A DNA stretch of 49,242 nucleotides from assembly GCA_022769785.1 (NCBI GenBank), contig JALEIY010000128.1, forward strand, positions 1-49,242, read 5' to 3'. Numbering within the stretch: position 1 is the first letter of the stretch; each line of letters opens with the position of its first letter. The translations under genes and the position numbers were made by a program. Under the pieces are notes generated by a model. It did not search any database and had not been told where the DNA came from. It saw nothing but the letters and a program-made list of their open reading frames with translations. Positions 33,412 to 42,248 of the stretch are shown piece after piece. This DNA is from Eubacterium sp. Lineage in GTDB: Bacteria; Bacillota; Clostridia; Lachnospirales; Lachnospiraceae.

Positions 33412-34430
33412 AAGGTCACTCCCTTTTCACCGTCTTCGATATGTCCCACAACATATGCATTCTCACCAACAGATTCCAGAGCCTTCACGGCTGCATCCAC
33501 GTCTGCTGCATCCAGAGCCAGCATCATACCGATACCCATGTTATAGGTATTGTACATCATCTCTTCTGCGATATCGCCTTCTTTCTGAAGAAGACGGAAG
33601 ATGGCAGGAACTTCATAACTGTCTTTTTCTACGACTGCGCGGGCTCCTTCCGGAAGCATACGAGGAATATTTTCATAGAAGCCGCCTCCTGTAATATGGC
33701 TGCAGCCTTTAATGGTCACACCGGCTTCTTTCACGGCTTTTAACGCTTTTACATAGATTTTGGTTGGAGTCAGAAGGGCTTCTCCAAGAGTTTTGCCCAG
33801 TTCTTCTTTGTATTCCCCTAACGCTTCTTTTTCCATCGGGAATACCTTACGAACCAGAGAATATCCGTTACTGTGAATTCCGGAGGAAGCGATACCCACA
33901 AGGACATCTCCTGCTTTAATATCTTTTCCGGTAATCAGATCTTTTTCATCCACGATTCCTACAGCAAAGCCGGCCAGGTCATATTCGTCTACCGGATAAA
34001 ATCCAGGCATTTCCGCAGTTTCTCCGCCAATCAGCGCCGCTTCAGACTGTTTGCAGCCTTCTGCCACACCACTTACGATGGAAGCAATTTTTTCCGGATA
34101 GTTTTTGCCGCAGGCAATGTAATCCAGGAAAAATAATGGTTCTCCACCGGCACAGGCAATATCGTTGACACACATCGCTACACAGTCGATACCTACTGTA
34201 TCATGCTTATCCATAAGGAACGCAATTTTCAGCTTGGTTCCCACACCGTCCGTACCGGATACCAGTGTCGGGTTCTCCATGCTCATAAATTTCTTAAGAG
34301 AAAATGCTCCGGAAAAACCTCCCAGGTTTGTGAGAACCTCCGGACGCATGGTTCCCTGTACATATTTTTTCATCAGTTCTACGGATTTATATCCTGCTTC
34401 AATATCCACGCCTGCTTTCTTGTAATCCAT
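33405..34430 (-). CDS. purM: Phosphoribosylformylglycinamidine cyclo-ligase (AIR synthetase)
   Basis: Closes the imidazole ring (fifth step). The 341-residue protein has [14 protein letters not shown] at the N-terminus, [13 protein letters not shown] (about 58-70), [20 protein letters not shown] and [13 protein letters not shown], in the usual order. AAAGGAGTCTGTT precedes the ATG. It lies 58 nt after purE and overlaps purN. Confidence 0.97.
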   Translation of the reverse strand: MDYKKAGVDIEAGYKSVELMKKYVQGTMRPEVLTNLGGFSGAFSLKKFMSMENPTLVSGTDGVGTKLKIAFLMDKHDTVGIDCVAMCVNDIACAGGEPLFFLDYIACGKNYPEKIASIVSGVAEGCKQSEAALIGGETAEMPGFYPVDEYDLAGFAVGIVDEKDLITGKDIKAGDVLVGIASSGIHSNGYSLVRKVFPMEKEALGEYKEELGKTLGEALLTPTKIYVKALKAVKEAGVTIKGCSHITGGGFYENIPRMLPEGARAVVEKDSYEVPAIFRLLQKEGDIAEEMMYNTYNMGIGMMLALDAADVDAAVKALESVGENAYVVGHIEDGEKGVTLC

Positions 34431-34488
34431 AACAGACTCCTTTCCTTCTTCTGTGTTCCCGGCTCTGCCGCTTTTTATTATTATTTAT

Positions 34489-35001
34489 TTACATCTGTTT
34501 CAGGTATTCTTTGTATCCTACGGCATCCAGCTTCTCCGCTTTTGCCACAACCTGATTTTTTAATTTCTCTGAGTATGCTTTCAGTCTTTCAAGCAGCTCT
34601 GCATCGGAGGTGGCAAGAATTTTTGCTGCGAGAATACCCGCATTAGCCGCTCCGTTGATTGCCACAGTAGCTACCGGAATACCGGTCGGCATCTGAACGA
34701 TGGAATAAAGAGAATCCACTCCGCCCAAATCGGAGGTCTTCATCGGAATTCCAATGACCGGCATCGGGAAGATTGCCGCACACATTCCCGGCAGATGCGC
34801 TGCTTTTCCGGCGCCTGCGATGATTACCTTAAAACCTTTTTCCTCCGCGGATTTTGCATAACTGAAAAACTCTTCCGGCTCTCTGTGCGCGGAAATAATT
34901 GTCATCTCAAAATCAATCCCCAGTTCTTCCAGGACCTCTGCTGCCTTACTCATAATCGGCATATCGGAATCGCTGCCCATTACAATACCTACTTTAGCCA
35001 T
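34489..35001 (-). CDS. purE: N5-CAIR mutase, class I PurE
   Basis: 170-residue PurE, which moves the carboxyl group of N5-CAIR to form CAIR. GSDSDMPIMSKA (9-20), the ISAHREPEEFFSYA motif with catalytic His and the GAGKAAHLPGM loop (about 64-74) are those of class I. It would need PurK for N5-CAIR; purK is not in the window. GAAAGGAAGCAAATC precedes the ATG. Confidence 0.95.
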   Translation of the reverse strand: MAKVGIVMGSDSDMPIMSKAAEVLEELGIDFEMTIISAHREPEEFFSYAKSAEEKGFKVIIAGAGKAAHLPGMCAAIFPMPVIGIPMKTSDLGGVDSLYSIVQMPTGIPVATVAINGAANAGILAAKILATSDAELLERLKAYSEKLKNQVVAKAEKLDAVGYKEYLKQM

Positions 35002-35058
35002 GATTTGCTTCCTTTCTGTAAAAATAAATCATCAAGAATCATTTTTTATGTCAAAGCC

Positions 35059-35976
35059 TTATTTTACAAAGGCATTTTTCAAATCTTCCTTCATATCCAG
35101 AACTGCCTGACGGCTGGCATCCGCATAATTTTCCGGTCCGTAAATCTCGGACTTCTTATAAGCACAGATAATGCCGCGGCTGGAATTCACAATGGCACCC
35201 AGACCATCTTCGTTAAAGAATGGCGCCAGATCTTTTCCCTGACCGCCCTGTGCGCCGTAGCCCGGCACAAGAATATAGTTTTTCGGCATGAGCTTTCTTA
35301 AAACTGCTCCCATTTCCGGATAGGTTGCTCCGACAACAGCTCCGATGTAGCTGTAATCCTCGCCCATATGCTCTTCTCCCCATTCGGCAACTTTTTTTGC
35401 CACGATTTCATAGAGAGGAGTGCCGTCCACCTTCTGATCCTGGAACTCTCCGCTGGAAGGATTGGATGTTTTTACCAGAATAAACATTCCCTTATTTTCT
35501 TCTTTGCAGACCTTGATAAACGGTTTTACCCCATCAGAACCCAGATATGGATTCACGGTAATAAAGTCCTCGGTAAAAGGAGAAAAGCTCTGATTCCCAA
35601 TCTGAACCTGTCCCACGTGACCGATGGCATAAGCCTCGGAGGTAGAACCGATATCCCCTCTCTTAATATCCCCGATGATAACAAGTCCTTTGCTTTTTGC
35701 GTAATCACAGGTGCGCTTAAATGCTTTTAACCCTTCCAGTCCAAACTGCTCGTACATGGCAATCTGCGGCTTTACTGCCGGGATTAAATCGTATGTCGCA
35801 TCAATGATTCCCTTGTTAAACTGCCAGATGGCTTCGGCTGCTCCGGCAAGGTTTTCTCCATAGGCGGCAAACGCATCTTTTACAATGTGCTCCGGCACAT
35901 AACCAAGCATCGGATCCAGTCCAACGACGATAGGGGCATCTTTTTCTTTGATATTTTTAATCAGTTCCTGAATCAT
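35059..35976 (-). CDS. pyrF: Orotidine 5'-phosphate decarboxylase, long (type 2) form
   Basis: Final step of UMP synthesis. The 305-residue protein is the longer subfamily: VVGLDPML near the N-terminus, VKPQIAMYE, IIGDIKRGDIGSTSEAY with the catalytic Asp-Lys-Asp set, and VNPYLGSDGVKPF. I take the start at 35976 (MIQELIKN) because GGGAGGA is 7 nt upstream; the in-frame codon at 36024 would lie beyond it and has no site. Its own promoter is at 36015-36043. It heads the series pyrF-purEMND-azlCD. Confidence 0.95.
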   Translation of the reverse strand: MIQELIKNIKEKDAPIVVGLDPMLGYVPEHIVKDAFAAYGENLAGAAEAIWQFNKGIIDATYDLIPAVKPQIAMYEQFGLEGLKAFKRTCDYAKSKGLVIIGDIKRGDIGSTSEAYAIGHVGQVQIGNQSFSPFTEDFITVNPYLGSDGVKPFIKVCKEENKGMFILVKTSNPSSGEFQDQKVDGTPLYEIVAKKVAEWGEEHMGEDYSYIGAVVGATYPEMGAVLRKLMPKNYILVPGYGAQGGQGKDLAPFFNEDGLGAIVNSSRGIICAYKKSEIYGPENYADASRQAVLDMKEDLKNAFVK

Positions 35977-36014
35977 ATTTTTCCTCCCGTAATCAAAAAA
36001 TCGCTTTTTCAGAT

Positions 36015-36043
36015 ATTGTAGCATAAAACTTTTCAGATGTACA
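36015..36043 (-). promoter_or_regulatory. Promoter before pyrF (extended -10)
   Basis: On the minus strand TGTACA, 17 nt, TACAAT, with TGC directly before the -10 (extended -10). It gives pyrF and the downstream pur genes a start independent of pyrC. Confidence 0.65.
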
Positions 36044-36076
36044 TTTTACATAATGCCAAAAACTCTCTCCGGTAAT

Positions 36077-37342
36077 TCACCCGCGGTAGACAATATGACC
36101 ATCACAGATTGTATAACGGATTTTTCCGTAAAGCTCGGCTCCGAGGAACGGAGAATTCACCGCTTTGGAAGCGAACTTTTCCACACGGACAAGCTGTTCC
36201 GGGTCAAAGATTACCACATCCGCCGGTTTGCCGACTGAAATATCCCCGCAGTCAAACTGATACAGCCGGGCAGGGTTGATTGTCATTTTGGTGAGGAGCT
36301 CCATGAGTGTAAGATATCCTCTTTTTACCAGGTTGGTGATGCAAAGGGCCAGGGATGTCTCAAGGCCGATGATTCCGCTCGGTGCTTTCGTAAATTCTCT
36401 TGCTTTTTCTTCGGCAGAATGCGGCGCATGGTCTGTGGCAATCATATCAATCGTACCATCCACAAGTCCTTCGATGATCTTTGCCCTGTCCCACTCGGTA
36501 CGAACCGGCGGATTCATTTTGCACAGGGTTCCGTGCTCTTTCACATCGTCCTCTGTAAGTACACAGTGATGCGGTGTCACTTCCGCATATACTTTTGCAC
36601 CCATTTTTTTTGCAAAACGAACCAGATCAACAGCTCTTCCGGAAGAGATATGCTGAATATCCACTTTGGCTCCGGTTTCCAGAGCCAGCATGATATCTCT
36701 GGCTACCATAACATCCTCAGAAATGGCAGGCGCACCGCCGATACCCATTTCCTCACTGACTTTTCCTTTATTGATTCCATTCACTTCATTTAAAGATGGG
36801 TCTTCTTCATGAAGGCTGATTGGAAGCCCGGTTTCCGCCGCCATTTCCATGGCTTTTTTTATGAACCCGGCATCCGTCAGCGGAATGCCGTCATCACTGA
36901 AACCACAGGCACCCTGATTTACCATTTCGGCAAAATCCACCATCTCTTTCCCCTCAAAGTTCTTTGAAACGGCAGACACCTGTTTTACATGAATCGGCAA
37001 AGCCTCGCTTCTTTTTAAAATATCCAAAAGAATCTCCGGAGAATCTACCACCGGCTTTGTGTTAGCCATACAGACAACGGTCGTAAAGCCGCCTGCCGCT
37101 GCTGCTGCGCTGCCGGTCTCCAAATCTTCTTTATAAGTAAATCCCGGGTCTCTGAAATGCACATGAACATCCACCAGTCCCGGTGCCACGATGCATCCTG
37201 CGGCATCAATCTCCTGAAACGGCGTTTCCAGACCTTCTCCGTCACCATAGGCGACAATCCGCCCGTCTTTTATCCATACATCTGTCCGCTCATCCATCTG
37301 TGTGGCGGGATTCATCACTCTTCCGTTTCTGATTCGAAGCAT
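36077..37342 (-). CDS. pyrC: Dihydroorotase
   Basis: Cyclises carbamoyl-aspartate to dihydroorotate. The 421-residue class I enzyme has the zinc motif DVHVHFRDPGF (about 58-68), ANTKPVVDS, the EVTPHHCVLT His pair (about 229-238), and the catalytic ATDHAPHSAEEK (about 302-313). TGGAGGAAATT precedes the ATG. It follows the M29 peptidase gene by 39 nt with no visible promoter between. Confidence 0.96.
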   Translation of the reverse strand: MLRIRNGRVMNPATQMDERTDVWIKDGRIVAYGDGEGLETPFQEIDAAGCIVAPGLVDVHVHFRDPGFTYKEDLETGSAAAAAGGFTTVVCMANTKPVVDSPEILLDILKRSEALPIHVKQVSAVSKNFEGKEMVDFAEMVNQGACGFSDDGIPLTDAGFIKKAMEMAAETGLPISLHEEDPSLNEVNGINKGKVSEEMGIGGAPAISEDVMVARDIMLALETGAKVDIQHISSGRAVDLVRFAKKMGAKVYAEVTPHHCVLTEDDVKEHGTLCKMNPPVRTEWDRAKIIEGLVDGTIDMIATDHAPHSAEEKAREFTKAPSGIIGLETSLALCITNLVKRGYLTLMELLTKMTINPARLYQFDCGDISVGKPADVVIFDPEQLVRVEKFASKAVNSPFLGAELYGKIRYTICDGHIVYRG

Positions 37343-37381
37343 AATTTCCTCCAGTCCTTTTCTCCTGTCTTTTCACATCTG

Positions 37382-39466
37382 TTACTTTCCGTTTTGAAAC
37401 GCCTCATTTAATACAAGAGTTCCCTCCAGTACAAAACGTCCGTCCAGAATAATTGGTGTTTCCACCCGGTCACTGCTTACGGCAACAATCCGGTCCAGAG
37501 CCTCATAAGGAATGGTAATGTCCGTATGGCAGTTAAAATAAGCCTTTTTCCGGTCTTTCTTCCGAAGCAGGGAGCATTCATTATCCTTTGCAATGATTTC
37601 CTTGCCGTCCGGATTGTACACCCTGACATCTTCACTGTAAGAATAACAGGTGTCTCCCAGGGCAATATGCGGTCCCATTTTTTCCGCAATCAGAATCGGA
37701 AGTCTGGGCATAATACCATATTTTGCCGCCATAACATAGGCGGTGGTATTGGTTCCGATGGCAAACTCTCCTATCGGCAGAGTGTCTCTTCCAAAAAGAA
37801 TATTTTCCCGGATATATCTGCGTCCCTCTTCCAAATCATCAAAGTTTCCGCAGGAATAATCCGTGACCTTTCCATCTTCAAAGGTGATTCTTAAATCTTT
37901 ATAACAAAGTCCGTTTAAAAATACCTCGCTTACATGAAGAAGCCCGGTGGTATCTTTCAGTCTCGGTGTGGTAAATACTTCTCCCACCGGAATATTGACA
38001 TCTGCCAGACAGTTTTCGAACTTTGTCTGTGTTTCCGGGTCAGAAAGTTCTATAAGTGAAATGGTAAGATTGGTCATATTTCTTCCACGCCCCATGATTC
38101 TTACCTTCTCTGCCCGGTCTAATACGTCAATCATACTCTGCTGGACTTTTTTATAGACATTTTTATCCAGTGTATTTACTTTTTGTGTTTCCCGGAATAT
38201 TTCCGGATATTTCTCTCCGATTTCCGGAATCGGGAAGGCAATAATGGTAAAGCTGGTTTCTTCCTGATTGATAAATTCACTCATCAGCTCACTGGACAGA
38301 GCCCGGTATTCCAGAAGCAGATTCTGCTGTCTTTCACTGAGATGATAAGCCTCTTTTCTGTTTACCGGTTCAAAAGGCACTCCACCAAAGACCTCAAAAC
38401 AGGACGGGCCCGCAAACCCTGCGGCTTCTGTCGCATATTCTTCATAGGCCTTCCTCATACAGCTTATTTTCCGGTCCAGCATCCGCTTGTCAAAATAAAT
38501 TGCATCGTCAAAACGATGGTCGTAATCATACTGCTCGTTGGGATTGGTAGATACATAGCCGATTTTTATATTCTGTCTTTTATTCAGCGTATTATAAGCA
38601 GCCCGGTATATTATCGGACGCAGTCCCAGTTTTTCAAACTGCATGACCGCTTCCCGGATAATTCTTTCAAAACCGATATTATACCTTATATTTACCGTCT
38701 GTTTCTTTGATAAATCTACATTTTTCAATGCAAAACCTTCCCGGTATCCATCGGTAAATGTGAAAGCAATTTCCCGGATTTCTTCTTCCGAAAGGCTGTT
38801 TAAAAACTCTGCCGTTTTTATCTCATTGTCAGAAATATATTCTCCGTAGGCATACAGATACCGGCAGTCCGACAGGTCTGCTGTCATCACAATATCTGTG
38901 GCAAAGGAAAGCTCCGGGTCAAGCAGCTCCCGCACCCGCTCGCCAGCCCACATGTCGGCATAATCATATAAAAACCAGTAAACCACTTCCCGAATCTGAT
39001 GGTAGCTTACTTTTTCGGTCTCAAACATTCCGAAAATCTCCAGAAACAGCTCGTTTAAAACTGTGATTTTCTCCAGATTCTGTTCAAAAGCAAACACCCG
39101 CTCCGAACGAAGCTCCGTATACAAAAAGCTTAAGATTCTTCCGTATTCCTCGCCCAGCTCTTTTACCGCATAAGCTGGATTGGCATAGGAGGTTTCATAA
39201 TTTTCCGGCAAAATATCACTGTAATAATCCAGATTTTCCTCTTTTAACATTTCTGCCGTATATGTTTCAAACTCTCCCGATTCCACCTTCTGCCAGACCT
39301 CCTGGCATTTCAGAAGAAATCCCGCTGTTTTCTGAAAATATCTGTTTAATTCTTCAGTAAGAAGAGAACTCCCTTCCCCGGCAAGCTCTCTGAGTCGATA
39401 GATTGTCAGCTCGTGTCGTTCTGCCACGGCCTCGTTTTTTTCTCTGAATAATTCTTTATAATTCAT
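37382..39466 (-). CDS. M29-family (thermophilic-type) aminopeptidase with long N-terminal region
   Basis: 694 residues. The C-terminal half (about 320-690) matches M29 metallo-aminopeptidases: NIPVGEVFTTPRLKDTTG with the metal-binding Glu, IGEFAIGTN, and ILIAEKMGPHIALGD. The N-terminal 300 residues are an extra helical region not present in short M29 enzymes of about 400 residues. It probably trims peptides from the N-terminus in the cytosol. The start at 39466 has GGAAGGAAAG upstream; the ATG at 39496 lacks one. It stands between two small membrane-protein genes and pyrC. Confidence 0.85.
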   Translation of the reverse strand: MNYKELFREKNEAVAERHELTIYRLRELAGEGSSLLTEELNRYFQKTAGFLLKCQEVWQKVESGEFETYTAEMLKEENLDYYSDILPENYETSYANPAYAVKELGEEYGRILSFLYTELRSERVFAFEQNLEKITVLNELFLEIFGMFETEKVSYHQIREVVYWFLYDYADMWAGERVRELLDPELSFATDIVMTADLSDCRYLYAYGEYISDNEIKTAEFLNSLSEEEIREIAFTFTDGYREGFALKNVDLSKKQTVNIRYNIGFERIIREAVMQFEKLGLRPIIYRAAYNTLNKRQNIKIGYVSTNPNEQYDYDHRFDDAIYFDKRMLDRKISCMRKAYEEYATEAAGFAGPSCFEVFGGVPFEPVNRKEAYHLSERQQNLLLEYRALSSELMSEFINQEETSFTIIAFPIPEIGEKYPEIFRETQKVNTLDKNVYKKVQQSMIDVLDRAEKVRIMGRGRNMTNLTISLIELSDPETQTKFENCLADVNIPVGEVFTTPRLKDTTGLLHVSEVFLNGLCYKDLRITFEDGKVTDYSCGNFDDLEEGRRYIRENILFGRDTLPIGEFAIGTNTTAYVMAAKYGIMPRLPILIAEKMGPHIALGDTCYSYSEDVRVYNPDGKEIIAKDNECSLLRKKDRKKAYFNCHTDITIPYEALDRIVAVSSDRVETPIILDGRFVLEGTLVLNEAFQNGK

Positions 39467-39511
39467 TTTCTTTCCTTCCAATTTCCGATTTTGCATCTTT
39501 CTGGCACAGAT

Positions 39512-39820
39512 TTAAAGCATAATAAAGGTAATTCCCATAAAAATCACAATAACATTCAGACAAATACCGGAAATCTTATATTTCTGATTGGTTCTCGCAT
39601 CATCATAACTCAATACTCCCCAGATGACTCCAAAAAAGGCGAGGAGTACAAACAGACAGCCCGCAAGCCCGCCGATTATATTTAATCCCCCTTTGGTAAG
39701 TATGGAAATCAACATCAAAATGATAAAGCCGATAAGCTCTGCAATTCCCAGCACAAATGTAATAAAAGCATTTTTAGATACTTTTTTTTCGGAAAATGAA
39801 ATGATTGTTTTATTTTTCAT
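39512..39820 (-). CDS. Small three-helix membrane protein (DUF6142-like)
   Basis: 102 residues with a polar N-terminus and three membrane helices (FITFVLGIAELIGFIILMLI, GLAGCLFVLLAFFGVIWGVL, GICLNVIVIFMGITFIML). The layout and the Tyr-Asp-Asp-Ala-Arg loop recall DUF6142 proteins of Lachnospiraceae; the family name is from memory. Start at 39820 with AGAGG inside the end of the VanZ-like gene, 1 nt after its stop. Function unknown. Confidence 0.75.
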   Translation of the reverse strand: MKNKTIISFSEKKVSKNAFITFVLGIAELIGFIILMLISILTKGGLNIIGGLAGCLFVLLAFFGVIWGVLSYDDARTNQKYKISGICLNVIVIFMGITFIML

Positions 39821-39821
39821 G

Positions 39822-40322
39822 TCAGACCTCTTTTCCACTGCTTTCTGTCTTCTGCCTCATAATCATGTGATATATTTTAAAAACCAGAAGATATCCTATC
39901 CATCCAATCAGGCCTCCTACGGTATTCATAAAGAGGTCATCCACATCAAAGACTCCCACTCTCGTAATAAGCTGCAGAGTCTCAATGCAAAGACTGAACA
40001 AAAAGGAATATATGATAATCCGAAGACACCCGGTTGTTTTCGTTCTCCATTTTCTCCATATCGGTATCAGAAAGCCCACCGGTGAAAACACCAGAAAATT
40101 ACCAATAAGATTGATAACAAATGCTCCCGTGGATACATAATTTCTGTATATAATAAAACGGCGTATCTCATCAAAAGGAACGAGATTATAACGGTAGGTG
40201 CTGTAGCCTTCCACCCGCCCCAACCTGTCGCTGAACCACATAAAATAAATAATAATAACGCCGTACAAAATCAAAAGAAAAAAGCTCAGCAATCCGATTA
40301 CTTTTCTTGTCTTTTTTTTCAA
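39822..40322 (-). CDS. VanZ-family membrane protein
   Basis: 166 residues with four to five helices and the VanZ pattern: YNLVPFDEI (about 44-52), NLIGNFLVFSPVGFLIP (about 70-86), ETLQLITRVGVFDVDDLFMNTVGG (about 113-136). VanZ relatives affect glycopeptide tolerance or envelope lipids in some Firmicutes; here no van genes are near. The start codon is TTG at 40322 with AAGGAA upstream. It is coupled to the DUF6142-like gene. Confidence 0.87.
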   Translation of the reverse strand: MKKKTRKVIGLLSFFLLILYGVIIIYFMWFSDRLGRVEGYSTYRYNLVPFDEIRRFIIYRNYVSTGAFVINLIGNFLVFSPVGFLIPIWRKWRTKTTGCLRIIIYSFLFSLCIETLQLITRVGVFDVDDLFMNTVGGLIGWIGYLLVFKIYHMIMRQKTESSGKEV

Positions 40323-40352
40323 GGCTTTTTGTTCCTTCCAAACACATAACAG

Positions 40353-40380
40353 GCAGGAACCGACAAAAATCGGTCCCTGC
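40353..40380 (-). terminator. Stem-loop behind the pyrE-linked peptide gene
   Basis: On the minus strand GCAGGGACCGA / TCGGTTCCTGC pairs fully with one G-U. The T-tract behind it is poor, so read-through to the VanZ gene is plausible. On the plus strand TTCCTTTTTT follows, but no plus gene is near. Confidence 0.55.
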
Positions 40381-40388
40381 TTCCTTTT

Positions 40389-40541
40389 TTAAAACATAAT
40401 ATTCTTTTTTAATTTTAATGCGCAGGCACCACTTACGATGGATACGATTCCCAGAGAAATCCCCACAACCAGGCTGATAATTCCCACAACGATTCCTGCG
40501 GAACCGATCCGACTTAATGCATGAAATGTTTTCTCATTCAT
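40389..40541 (-). CDS. 50-residue membrane peptide downstream of pyrE
   Basis: An open frame from ATG at 40541 to TAA at 40389 encodes MNEKTFHALSRIGSAG followed by one long Gly-rich hydrophobic helix (about 16-42) and a Lys-rich end, KLKKNIMF. A strong AGGAGG lies 9 nt before the ATG, and the frame begins 21 nt after the pyrE stop, so it is likely translated from the pyr message. It is too short for most gene callers. No family is recognised; the helix suggests a small membrane protein. Confidence 0.75.
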   Translation of the reverse strand: MNEKTFHALSRIGSAGIVVGIISLVVGISLGIVSIVSGACALKLKKNIMF

Positions 40542-40562
40542 AAAACGAACCTCCTGATAAAA

Positions 40563-41237
40563 TTATTTCACTCCGTATTGCTCATAATAAGCATCGATGG
40601 CTGCTTTCATCTCATCATCAATAATTATTTTCCCTTTATACGGACGATTATACAGATGCTCCACAACTTCCGCCATGGTTACAATCGCTGTAGTTTTCAG
40701 ACCATATTTTTCACTGATTTCAGTCAGAGCGCTCTTTTCACCCTGCCCTCTTTCCATACGGTCTACGGATACCACAAGGCCAAGTACCTCCACATCTCCC
40801 TGTGCCTTCACAATTGGGAGCGTCTCCTGGATAGAGGTTCCGGCAGTAGTCACATCCTCGATAATGATGACTTTATCGCCGTCTTCTATCGGGCTTCCCA
40901 GTAAAATGCCCTTATCTCCGTGGTCTTTGATTTCTTTTCGGTTGCTGCAATAACGAATATCTTTGCCAAATTTGTCAGAAATCGCGATGGTTGCCGCAAC
41001 ACTTAACGGAATTCCTTTATAAGCAGGTCCGAAAAGGACATCAAAATCAAAGCCGAAACGGTCATGAATCGCCTGTGCATAATATTCCCCCAGTCTCTTT
41101 AACTGAGAACCGGTCCGATAAAATCCGGTATTTACAAAAAACGGTGTCTTTCTTCCGCTCTTTGTCACAAAATCTCCGAACTTTAGTACATTACAATCAA
41201 TCATAAATTCTATAAACTCTTTTTTATACTGTTCCAT
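40563..41237 (-). CDS. pyrE: Orotate phosphoribosyltransferase
   Basis: Joins orotate to PRPP to form OMP. The 224-residue protein has FGDFVTKSGRKTPFF near the N-terminus, LFGPAYKGIPL, CSNRKEIKDHG and the PRPP loop VIIIEDVTTAGTSI (about 122-135). AAGGAG lies 10 nt before the ATG. It has a promoter directly behind pyrD and is followed by the 50-residue peptide gene. Confidence 0.96.
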   Translation of the reverse strand: MEQYKKEFIEFMIDCNVLKFGDFVTKSGRKTPFFVNTGFYRTGSQLKRLGEYYAQAIHDRFGFDFDVLFGPAYKGIPLSVAATIAISDKFGKDIRYCSNRKEIKDHGDKGILLGSPIEDGDKVIIIEDVTTAGTSIQETLPIVKAQGDVEVLGLVVSVDRMERGQGEKSALTEISEKYGLKTTAIVTMAEVVEHLYNRPYKGKIIIDDEMKAAIDAYYEQYGVK

Positions 41238-41311
41238 GATGCTTCATCTCCTTTTTTGGTTTCCGGAGCGACAAAAGCCTGAATTTATCCTCACCGTCCG
41301 GATTTTTCCTT

Positions 41312-41340
41312 ATCTTACCATGTTTTTCTTACATTTTCAA
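41312..41340 (-). promoter_or_regulatory. Sigma-A promoter between pyrD and pyrE
   Basis: On the minus strand TTGAAA, 17 nt, TAAGAT, beginning 2 nt after the pyrD stop. The leader of about 65 nt can form a stem from two TCCGGA copies (41262-41267 and 41297-41302). Confidence 0.7.
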
Positions 41341-41341
41341 T

Positions 41342-42241
41342 TCACATACAGCCGATGATTTCATGAATATCTTCAATATTGTATCGTTCCATATAGGCTT
41401 TTATTCCTTCGAGCACTTCCATTGTTGCACGTGGATTGTGGAAATTGGCCGTTCCCACAGAAACCATGGTTGCTCCTGCCATCATCAGCTCAATGGCATC
41501 CTCTCCGGTCATGACACCGCCCATTCCGATAATCGGCAGGCTGCAGGCTTTATGAACCTGATAAATCATCCGGACAGCTACCGGTTTGATGGCCGGACCA
41601 GACATGCCACCGGTCTGATTAGCCAGAACAAATTTCCTGCGGTGAATATCGATTTTCATACCGGTGATGGTATTAATTAAAGAAAGGGCGTCACTGCCGC
41701 CGGCCTCCGCTGCCTTCGCCATCTCGGTAATATCTGTGACATTCGGGCTTAATTTCATTACGATTGGCTGTTTTGCCTTTGCTTTTACTGCTTTGGTAAT
41801 CTCATACAGTGCATCGGGATTTTGTCCGAAAGCAATTCCTCCGGCCTTAACGTTTGGACAGGACACGTTAATTTCCAGAAGGTCTACCGGCTCATCGGCA
41901 AGACGCTCTACCACTTCCACATAATCTTCTTTGGTTCTGCCACAAACATTGACAATAATAGATGCGTTTTTTTCTTTCAAATGTGGAATATCTCTTTGAC
42001 AGAAAAGTTCAATTCCCGGATTCTGCAGACCCACAGCATTTAACATTCCTCCATAGGTTTCTGCAACTCTCGGTGTAGGATTGCCTTCCCATGGCACATT
42101 GGCTACCCCTTTGGTAGTAACCGCTCCCAGAGCCGATAAATCAACAAATTCTTCAAATTCCGCGCCGGAGCCAAAGGTTCCAGATGCAGTGGTAACAGGA
42201 TTTTTAAAATCCACTCCCGCAATATTTACGCCAAGCTTCAT
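41342..42241 (-). CDS. pyrD: Dihydroorotate dehydrogenase B, catalytic subunit
   Basis: FMN enzyme of the NAD-linked class 1B type that oxidises dihydroorotate to orotate together with PyrK. The 299-residue protein has TASGTFGSG (18-26), the catalytic Cys in EINVSCPNVKAGG (about 124-136), and GMGGVMTGEDAIELMMAGA in the FMN phosphate site. It lies 7 nt after pyrK; AAAGGAGG is within the end of pyrK. Confidence 0.96.
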   Translation of the reverse strand: MKLGVNIAGVDFKNPVTTASGTFGSGAEFEEFVDLSALGAVTTKGVANVPWEGNPTPRVAETYGGMLNAVGLQNPGIELFCQRDIPHLKEKNASIIVNVCGRTKEDYVEVVERLADEPVDLLEINVSCPNVKAGGIAFGQNPDALYEITKAVKAKAKQPIVMKLSPNVTDITEMAKAAEAGGSDALSLINTITGMKIDIHRRKFVLANQTGGMSGPAIKPVAVRMIYQVHKACSLPIIGMGGVMTGEDAIELMMAGATMVSVGTANFHNPRATMEVLEGIKAYMERYNIEDIHEIIGCM

Positions 42242-42248
42242 GGAAATA

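Noticed and set aside
34795..35301. 168-residue plus-strand frame across the purE-pyrF junction
   Set aside because: It overlaps two conserved genes antisense and has no start site or family similarity.
39466..39496. Upstream start of the M29 aminopeptidase
   Set aside because: The extra 10 residues have no ribosome binding site, while GGAAGGAAAG fits the ATG at 39466.
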